This document shows positions 15,655-20,848 of a DNA stretch of 20,848 bases, piece after piece. Source of the stretch: Azoarcus_F sp048158365. Lineage in GTDB: Bacteria > Pseudomonadota > Gammaproteobacteria > Burkholderiales > Rhodocyclaceae. Location of the stretch: the NCBI GenBank assembly GCA_048158365.1, contig JBLLNL010000020.1; one strand, written 5' to 3'. Within the stretch, counting starts at the first letter, position 1; every line of letters begins with the position of its first letter. The notes beneath the pieces are model-generated. The model worked only from the letters and a program-made list of their open reading frames with translations, made no database searches and was not told the origin of the DNA. The position numbers were made by a program, and so were the translations under genes.

Positions 15655-15987
15655 TCAATCCAGCACGATCAGAAACTCGGTGGCCAGCGCCTCCGGGCGC
15701 ACAGCACGGGTGTCCGGGCTGCGGTGCATCTTGACCAGGCCGTGGCGCTCCAGGTGACGCAGGGTGCGTGACAGGTTGCTGGCCGCACGACCAGACCACC
15801 CGGCCAGCTCCAGCACAGTGCGCGGTTGCCGCTCCTGCATCAGGCGCAGCAGCGCGCGGTTTTCGTCCGACAGCAGACCGGCCAACTGTCGCCAGGAATC
15901 GAACCAAACGGTGGGCTTGGGGCCGGTAGCGTCATCGACTGCCCGACGGCCAGATTTGGCCGGACGGATGCCAATCACTGTGCGCAT
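15655..15987 (-). CDS. TumA-like winged-helix transcriptional regulator / antitoxin
   Basis: A 110-residue DNA-binding protein. The core LSDENRALLRLMQERQPRTV, followed by LELAGWSGRAASNLSRTLRHLERHGLVKM, is a MarR-like winged helix (recognition helix near AASNLSRTLRHL). The preceding PKPTVWFDSWRQLAGLLSD is typical of the TumA antitoxins that pair with TumE (DUF6516) toxins. Here the downstream partner is a DUF3800 protein instead. ATG 15987 has GGGGAA 8 nt upstream. It leads the defence-type gene group and probably represses its own promoter through the repeats at 16067-16106. The family call is by pattern recognition. Confidence 0.7.
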   Translation of the reverse strand: MRTVIGIRPAKSGRRAVDDATGPKPTVWFDSWRQLAGLLSDENRALLRLMQERQPRTVLELAGWSGRAASNLSRTLRHLERHGLVKMHRSPDTRAVRPEALATEFLIVLD

Positions 15988-16066
15988 GCTTGGGTTCCCC
16001 GTTGTGGTGCCGAGATGCTATCACGCAGGCATATTATCTGTCATCGCCACCGTCGAATCTCGAGGT

Positions 16067-16106
16067 GCAAACCGCAAACCGCAAACCCTGCAAACCTCGG
16101 TTTGCA
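16067..16106. repeat. GCAAACC repeat cluster with an 8-bp hairpin, possible operator
   Basis: Four direct copies of GCAAACC start at 16067, 16074, 16081 and 16090; the first three are back to back. An inverted copy, GGTTTGC, lies at 16099-16105. The last direct copy and the inverted copy form a perfect 8-bp inverted repeat (TGCAAACC-TC-GGTTTGCA, 16089-16106). It lies about 80-120 nt upstream of the winged-helix gene, which makes it a good operator candidate. It is too short for an origin or CRISPR array. Confidence 0.5.
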
Positions 16107-16391
16107 TCCTGACGGTGGAGGGGCAGCGCGCTCGCGCCCCCCGTATACGAATCCGGCCAGGAAGGACCCGTCAGGTCCGTGGCCAGGCGAAGGTGAGGCC
16201 TATTGCCCGCTGTCGTCAGGGGCCAAGATCGGGCTGGCCGGGAAACGGGCCGATTTGGCCCATCTGGGCACGTCGGCACCCGCAGGGCAAACGCCCGGAA
16301 CCCCGCGCCACGTGGGGATTCGTGCAAAGAAAAAGGGCCTGGAGTGGCCGGCGACAATTAGCCTGACCGGCGCATTGACTCGAATTAATTG
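16107..16391. other. Intergenic stretch left of the insertion sequence
   Basis: Together with 15988-16066, this leaves about 400 nt between the regulator gene and the insertion sequence. Open frames exist here, but their translations are low-complexity Pro/Arg/Ser-rich sequence with no recognisable domain and no good start context. Apart from the repeat cluster, I see no gene or clear signal. Confidence 0.4.
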
Positions 16392-16428
16392 TTACCGAGT
16401 TGTAGCGGTTGCCTCACCTATTTTGCTA

Positions 16429-16448
16429 CCTGTCAGAGACCTGACAGG
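16429..16448 (+). promoter_or_regulatory. Hairpin overlapping the transposase ribosome-binding site
   Basis: CCTGTCAG (16429-16436) and CTGACAGG (16441-16448) form a perfect 8-bp stem with an AGAC loop, ending 8 nt before the transposase ATG. Its right arm includes the first two G of the GGGG Shine-Dalgarno (16447-16450). Several insertion sequences use such structures to block translation of transcripts that read in from outside. That role is inferred here. Confidence 0.55.
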
Positions 16449-16456
16449 GGCGATCT

Positions 16457-18042
16457 ATGGCGAGGCAACTCAGCATGACGACACGACGGGAATTGATCAC
16501 AGCAGTCGGGGAGCGATACCGGCGGTCCAACCGCAACGGGAAGGAGCAGATCCTGGATGAGTTTCTCAAACTTACGGGCTATCACCGCAAACACGCGATC
16601 CGTTTGCTGGGCCGTGAAGCGCAGCCCCCGAAGGTAAGGCCGGGGCCACGCCGGCGCTACACGATGAGATTCGTGCTGCGCTGATCACGCTGTGGGAAGC
16701 GACCAACCGGATCTGCGGCAAGCGGCTGAAGGCGGTGATACCGACTTTACTCGAGTCGATGGCGCGGTACGGTCATCTGGCGCTGGCCGACGAGCTGCGC
16801 GAGAAGCTCCTGGTCATCAGCGCGGCGACGATCGACCGATTGCTCAGAGACGTGCGCCAACAGGCCTTTGGCGGGCAACGCAAGCGTGCAGGAGGCGCGG
16901 GAAACGCGATTCGCCGCGCGGTCCCGATCCGCACGTTTGCCGACTGGGTCGATCCGCTGCCTGGCTATCTCGAAGTCGACCTCGTCGAGCATTGCGGCGG
17001 CGTCAAGATCGACGGCGACTTTGTGCACAGTCTGGTGATGACAGACATTGCAACCGGCTGGACCGAGTGCCTGGCGATGCCGTTTCGCAACCAAGCATTC
17101 GTCATCGAGCACATCGAGCGCATGCGTACCGCGCTGCCCTTTCCGCTGCGAGGCCTCGATAGCGATAACGACACGGTCTTCATGAACGAAGGCGTGTTCG
17201 AGTTCTGCAGGAACTCGGGAATCGAGCAGACCCGCTCGCGGGCCTACAAGAAGAACGATCAGGCGTGGGTCGAGCAGAAGAACGGTTCGATCGTGCGGCG
17301 CCTGGTGGGCTACGGCAAACTGCGGGGACTGAAAGCGACAGAAACGCTGGCGTCCTTATATCGGGTCTCGCGGCTGTACATCAACTACTTCCAGCCGTCA
17401 TTCAAGTTGAAGTCGAAGACGCGCCACGGGGCTCGGGTAACGAAGCGCTACGAGGCGCCGCTGACGCCGCTCGAGCGCGTGCTGCGTTCAACGTCCGTAC
17501 CGCAAGCGACCCGGCAGCGCCTGCAGGAGGAGTGCCGTGCGCTCGATCCAGTCGACCTCCTGCGCCGTATGCGCGAGGCGCAGCGGTATGTGGCCGAATG
17601 TTCGGCGACCGCCACCGGGGTGACAGGCGCCCGGGCGGACAGTGAGGTGCCGATGGCGGAGTTCCTGACCAGTTTGAGTACGCCGTGGCAGGCCGGCGAG
17701 GTACGTCCGACCCATGGTCGCAAGGCTGCCCCGATGCATGACTGGCGCACGCGCCCGGATCCTTTCGCGCACACATGGCCCAAAATACAGCAGTGGCTCG
17801 AGACGGAACCCGGCGTCAGCGCCCAACAACTACAGAAGCGGCTCACCGAGATGATGCCCGAGCTATATTCCGGCGCCCAACTGCGCACCCTCCAGCGACG
17901 TGTGAAAGCATGGCGGGCGAATCGGGCCAGGCAACTCGTAACCCGAATACTCGGCGACGCCGACGAGGTGGAGGCTGCCGCCGCGTCGCGGCGGCAGCCT
18001 CCACCTCGAAACAATCTCAAGGCGACGATTACGCCGGAGTAA
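16457..18042 (+). pseudogene. IS transposase interrupted by a frameshift
   Basis: The first frame (ATG 16457 to a stop at 16684) gives the N-terminal DNA-binding part (MTTRRELITAVGERYRRSNR, then ILDEFLKLTGYHRKHAIRLL). Homology then moves to another frame between TAC at 16658-16660 and GAT at 16663, continuing DEIRAALITLWEATNRICGK. This frame runs to 18042 with an integrase-like catalytic core: Asp in GYLEVDLVEH, Asp in LDSDNDTVF and Glu in NDQAWVEQKNG. Numbered from 16735 these are residues 82, 144 and 180, giving D,D(35)E. No slippery heptamer lies near the shift, so a one-base loss (or two-base gain) is likelier than programmed frameshifting. The second frame alone keeps the catalytic core. 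Confidence 0.75.
17964..18008. repeat. 45-nt near-perfect palindrome in the 3' end of the transposase
   Basis: Two 22-nt arms (17964-17985 and 17987-18008) are exact reverse complements around a single T. The arms are GC-rich, starting CGAGGTGGAGG and running through CTGCCGCCGCG. It lies inside the coding frame, encoding DEVEAAAASRRQPPPR, about 34 nt before the stop and 44 nt before the right-end inverted repeat. No T-run follows on either strand. It could fold into a very stable hairpin in RNA or a cruciform in DNA, acting as a transcription barrier or recombination structure. Confidence 0.75.
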
Positions 18043-18078
18043 CATCCTTCCGTGAGGCAACACGACAGGCCAAGGTAA

Positions 18079-18974
18079 TTGACGCCGGGCAGCCTGGAGA
18101 CTATCCAGGCCCTCTTGATTGGCCGAATGGCTATCGAACTGTTGCCACAATGCCACACTCTGCATGGCTTTCACCTTGCCGCCATCAAACCTACCGTCAA
18201 AGTTACCGTCAGACGGGCAAGGTGCCCCGTGCAATCAGTCCTTAGCTGGCAACAGGGAAAGATACTCTGCCGCCAACTGTTGCCCGGCTGTTCCGATAGC
18301 TGTTGGGCCATCAGTGTTAGGCTCGATCCCGTAGCGGGTGAGGTTCGTCATCAAGCCGCAAGTCACCTGCGCCAGTCAACTGCCAACGGGCGGGTCAGCC
18401 GGAGCGGCCCACCGGTTTGCGTCAGGTGAGCGGCGGCGGCGCGTGCGCAGACCTCCCGGCCCAACTTCACACGTATTGAACAATCGGTCTGGTCTCCCTC
18501 GGACTCACCCTTTCGGTCATTCAAGAGACGTAGTCGCCGAGAAATTTCCGCCAACGCGAACGACGGGTATTTGATCCGGGACAGGTCGGCTGCGTGTCTT
18601 CCGACTCAGACAAGTCCTCGGCCAATCCGGATGTTGACCTAATGCGCCGAATGGGCAGCAATGGTTCGCTTGCCTTTCGTTCAACCCTGGGGGGCACGAA
18701 TGGCAGCTTTCCTATCCAGCGAATGCGTACTACCGGCCGAGTGTGTGCAAAAACATGGAGGAAGCTCTCGCCTACAGACCCGAACGAGAAATCGACCTCG
18801 TAGAAAGGCCCTGTAAGCGCCTATCGCCACCTCTGCAATGCTGCTGTGGATCGCACCTGGCTCGGCACACGCCTCGGGCGTTGCCTGGCACGCACTTGTT
18901 TCAGGCACGTATAGCTTACGGATGCGGCTAAGTGCCTCTTCATGGCGTTGAGCGCTCATTGGAGTCCAACTTCA
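18079..18974. other. Gene-poor region of about 0.9 kb
   Basis: No confident gene is seen on either strand. Open frames at 18079-18429 and 18594-18803 (plus) and 18363-18554 (minus) have no recognisable domain, no convincing start signals and unnatural composition. The stretch probably holds decayed gene or transposon remnants between the insertion sequence and the LysR gene. One short minus-strand frame at its right end (18681-18959) is listed separately. Confidence 0.4.
18681..18959 (-). CDS. Possible small or truncated hypothetical gene
   Basis: A 92-codon frame whose ATG lies 16 nt after the LysR stop in the same direction. The first half (MSAQRHEEALSRIRKLYVPE, then a run containing CQATPEACAEPG) has plausible codon use and a helical charged start. 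The second half looks like random frame (FLVRVCRRELPPCFCTHSAG). It may be the 5' stub of a gene cut by recombination, or not a gene at all. I recognise no family. Confidence 0.2.
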   Translation of the reverse strand: MSAQRHEEALSRIRKLYVPETSACQATPEACAEPGAIHSSIAEVAIGAYRAFLRGRFLVRVCRRELPPCFCTHSAGSTHSLDRKAAIRAPQG

Positions 18975-19889
18975 TCATCCAATATCCACCCGATTTGACT
19001 TCATCGAGAAGTCACAACACTCATGTGCGATTTCGGAAAGCTTACCCGCGAGGCGGTGCGCTGTAGATTGCCGATAAACGGCGTAATACCGCACATCCGG
19101 CAGTTCAGGAGTGACCTGAATCCGGACAAGTTCATTGCGGCGTAGCTGCTCTGAGTACATACCCACAGGGAGTTGAGCCACAATGAGGCCGGCCAAAGCC
19201 AATTCTCCCAGCACACTCACGCTGTGAGACTGCACGTAATTGCGCAGCGGGAAACCTGCACGGGAGAACCAGGCGCTTTGCAAACGAGCGTGAATGGTGT
19301 CCGAGTATTGCGTCCCGATGGGGAACTGTGACAGTTCCTCTACATTCATTGCCTTGTGCGGTGTATTCAATTCGGGACTGGCCATCCATGCGCGCTCCAG
19401 AGTTTTCAAGGGCAATGCCTTGAACAACTTCCCCCACATAGGGCCTGGCAGAAGTGCGAGGTCGTATTCGCCGCGATTCAACTGCTCGAGTAGCACACCA
19501 CCTTGGTGGATTTCCACTTCGAGACGCAACGTCGGCTCCTCCGCCTTCACCCGCTGCAAGAAAGATGGCAGCCAGGTAAGAGCGGTCGCCTCGGTTGCCG
19601 CCAGTCGAAAGACCGCTTGGTATTCATCAGAGTCCTCGCCCTTTTCCAGAAGCTGACGTGAAATGGTCAACATCTGCTCCGCAGCTTTGGCGACACGCTC
19701 ACCCGCCGGCGTGAGTTTGGCGTTGCGTCGCGAGCGATCAAACAGCTGCTGTCCTAGCGTCTCCTCAAGTTCCGCAATCCGCTTGGAAATGGCTGATTGC
19801 GTCGAGTGCAACCGATTCGCTGCTGCTTGAAAAGTGCCGAGACGATCCGCCCAGTACAGGGCCTCAAGCTGTTTGATATTGACGTTCAT
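18975..19889 (-). CDS. LysR-family transcriptional regulator
   Basis: A 304-residue LysR-type regulator of normal length. The N-terminal winged helix-turn-helix (residues 4-63) reads IKQLEALYWADRLGTFQAAA, NRLHSTQSAISKRIAELEET and LGQQLFDRSRRNAKLTPAGE. The C-terminal part (about 90-295) is the two-lobed effector-binding domain. ATG 19889 has GGAGCGAG just upstream. It lies 29 nt after the stop of the hydroxyacid dehydrogenase gene on the same strand. A TATAAT at 19918-19923 overlaps that stop and could be a -10 box, though no -35 fits. It probably regulates the adjacent catabolic gene or genes; the ligand is unknown. Confidence 0.9.
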   Translation of the reverse strand: MNVNIKQLEALYWADRLGTFQAAANRLHSTQSAISKRIAELEETLGQQLFDRSRRNAKLTPAGERVAKAAEQMLTISRQLLEKGEDSDEYQAVFRLAATEATALTWLPSFLQRVKAEEPTLRLEVEIHQGGVLLEQLNRGEYDLALLPGPMWGKLFKALPLKTLERAWMASPELNTPHKAMNVEELSQFPIGTQYSDTIHARLQSAWFSRAGFPLRNYVQSHSVSVLGELALAGLIVAQLPVGMYSEQLRRNELVRIQVTPELPDVRYYAVYRQSTAHRLAGKLSEIAHECCDFSMKSNRVDIG

Positions 19890-19918
19890 CTCGCTCCAGG
19901 GCGTACGCTCTGGCGCGA

Positions 19919-20848
19919 TTATAGATCAGACGTTGGCCCAAGCTTGGTTGGTGCAGGGACTCTTCCGTCGGTCACGACGCAATGCTCGGGTATCGGTCTT
20001 CCCTCAAGAGCTGCGGAGACGCAGTCAGCTGCAGTGAAATTGGCGCGCGCCAGGCTCTCATGAGTCGAGGCTGCCGTGTGTGGGGTGCCTATGACGTTCG
20101 GGAGGGCCAGCAGCTGTTGTGCGATATCTCTTGCCCGCAGGTCCTTCTCGCCGACGAAGACGTCCAGCCCCGCGCCGCCCAGTTGTTTATCCTGCAAGGC
20201 CTTGAGAAGCGCCGGCTCATCGATCAACTCGCCACGGGAGGTATTCACGAGAATGGCATCCCGCTTCATGAGGCCGAGCGTACGGGCATTGACGAGTTGC
20301 TGTGTCTCGGGCGTCAATGGCGTGTGCAAGCTGATGAAGTCGGACTGCAGCAGCAAGTCCTCCAAGCCACAACGGGTGACGCCTGCAGCCTGCGCATCCG
20401 AATCGTCCAGATAGGGGTCGTAAGCGAGGACGCGTACGTCAAATCCGCCCAGTCGCTTGGCAAGCATTCGTCCAATGCGTCCAAAACCGACAATACCCAC
20501 CGTCTTGGCATACAGCTCCGTGCCTACGATGGCGCGCCAGTCTCCCGACTGCAAGCGCGTATGCGATTCAGCCAGGCGCTTGCCAACCGCGAGCATCAGC
20601 CCTAGCGCATGATCGGCAACGGCCGGCTCGCCTCCGCCAGGCGTGTTTGTCAGGACCCTGCCCAACGAGCACACGGCCGCGACATCGATCGAGTCGTATC
20701 CGACACCCCTTCGCGCGATCACCTTTAAGTTCGGGTGCTTTTCGAGCAGTGATCGCGTGACCGGAGCCGTGCCCAGGATCCAAGCCTGCGCTGTCTCCAG
20801 CGCGCGCTCGATACCCGGCGTAATTTGTGTGTCGAGCGCATCGTATGA
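19919..20848 (-). CDS. D-isomer-specific 2-hydroxyacid dehydrogenase (partial, 5' end outside window)
   Basis: At least 309 residues are present and the frame is open to the window edge, so the N-terminus is missing. The NAD-binding Rossmann motif is TVGIVGFGRIGRMLAKRLGG (GxGxxG). The catalytic set is visible: Arg in NTSRGELID, Glu in GLDVFVGEKDL and His in TPHTAAST. RRGVGYDSIDVAA and NTPGGGEPAVADHALGLMLA are typical of phosphoglycerate dehydrogenase-like members. It would reduce a 2-keto acid or oxidise a D-2-hydroxyacid with NAD(P). The true substrate cannot be read from sequence; 3-phosphoglycerate is only one option. The LysR gene downstream suggests a regulated catabolic role. Confidence 0.9.
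   Translation of the reverse strand, partial: SYDALDTQITPGIERALETAQAWILGTAPVTRSLLEKHPNLKVIARRGVGYDSIDVAAVCSLGRVLTNTPGGGEPAVADHALGLMLAVGKRLAESHTRLQSGDWRAIVGTELYAKTVGIVGFGRIGRMLAKRLGGFDVRVLAYDPYLDDSDAQAAGVTRCGLEDLLLQSDFISLHTPLTPETQQLVNARTLGLMKRDAILVNTSRGELIDEPALLKALQDKQLGGAGLDVFVGEKDLRARDIAQQLLALPNVIGTPHTAASTHESLARANFTAADCVSAALEGRPIPEHCVVTDGRVPAPTKLGPTSDL

Larger units (their letters stand above)
16392..18078 (+). mobile_element. Insertion sequence with D,D(35)E (rve-type) transposase
   Basis: The element is defined by a transposase gene and matching ends. GTTGCCTCAC at 16408-16417 is mirrored by GTGAGGCAAC at 18052-18061, a perfect 10-bp inverted repeat. TTACC at 16392-16396 is mirrored by GGTAA at 18074-18078, with spacing that differs by 1 nt. 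The true tips are therefore probably close to 16392 and 18078. ATTG occurs beside both edges, but I could not fix a target duplication. Length (about 1.7 kb) and a catalytic domain like integrases fit IS481/ISNCY-like elements. The exact family is not assigned. Confidence 0.7.

Noticed and set aside
16067..16106. CRISPR-like array
   Set aside because: Units are only 7 nt, without spacers of constant length, and there are no cas genes.
16034..16357. Minus-strand frame of 107 codons between the regulator and the insertion sequence
   Set aside because: Low-complexity Pro/Ser/Arg translation, no family resemblance, and it runs through the GCAAACC repeats.
16620..16700. Programmed -1 frameshift in the transposase
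   Set aside because: No slippery heptamer or downstream structure was found near the point where homology changes frame.
16373..18085. Target-site duplication of the insertion sequence (ATTG or ATTGAC at both sides)
   Set aside because: Short matches occur near both ends, but the exact tips are uncertain by a few bases, so any duplication would be guesswork.
1..20848. tRNA, rRNA or riboswitch genes
   Set aside because: No cloverleaf, rRNA core sequence or recognisable riboswitch motif was seen on either strand in reading by eye.

Overview
This window looks like chromosome from a high-GC member of the Pseudomonadota (beta- or gammaproteobacterial type). It carries a type IV pilus minor-pilin operon, an RND efflux pair of proteobacterial style, LysR and AraC regulators, and dense gene packing with 1-4 nt overlaps. 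I cannot name the genus. The left third (about 1-7350) reads as ordinary host chromosome. From about 7350 to 18100 it is a mosaic of accessory modules, gene remnants and an insertion sequence. The right end (about 18975-20848) returns to metabolic genes.

Layout. (1) 115-4233, plus strand: five minor-pilin genes in the order FimT/GspH, PilE-like, PilW, PilX, PilV, the last unusually long. A hairpin at 4235-4275 separates them from a convergent gene. (2) 4286-5960, minus strand: a RIO-family kinase starting at GTG, and a small secreted DUF6448-type protein. (3) 6213-7968, minus strand: a tightly packed Phd/YefM antitoxin, RelE/ParE toxin and membrane-anchored AraC regulator, behind a good sigma70-like promoter at 7997-8025. 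(4) 8141-8729: a graveyard of three gene ends: a GNAT acetyltransferase C-terminus, an internal SF2 helicase piece, and on the plus strand the C-terminus of a GspE/PilB-like ATPase. (5) 8686-12845, minus strand: an RND permease and its lipoprotein periplasmic adaptor, with no outer-membrane channel or regulator gene next to them.

(6) 12969-15987, minus strand: a defence-type cluster. It encodes a TumA-like winged-helix regulator, then a DUF3800 protein fused in frame to the N-terminal region of a type I methyltransferase subunit (HsdM), then RhuM, then a DUF6155-like protein. This appears to be a collapsed type I restriction-modification locus in which the accessory genes survived. Iteron-like GCAAACC repeats and a small hairpin lie upstream of the regulator. 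(7) 16392-18078: an insertion sequence with a D,D(35)E transposase broken by a frameshift. It has a hairpin covering the transposase ribosome-binding site and a 45-nt near-perfect palindrome at its 3' end. (8) 18079-18974: gene-poor DNA. (9) 18975-20848, minus strand: a LysR regulator downstream of a D-2-hydroxyacid dehydrogenase gene that runs off the window.

The most novel-looking object is the HTH / DUF3800-HsdM chimera / RhuM / DUF6155 cluster. Both breakpoints in the chimera preserve the reading frame. All family names come from recognising motifs by eye; no searches were run.
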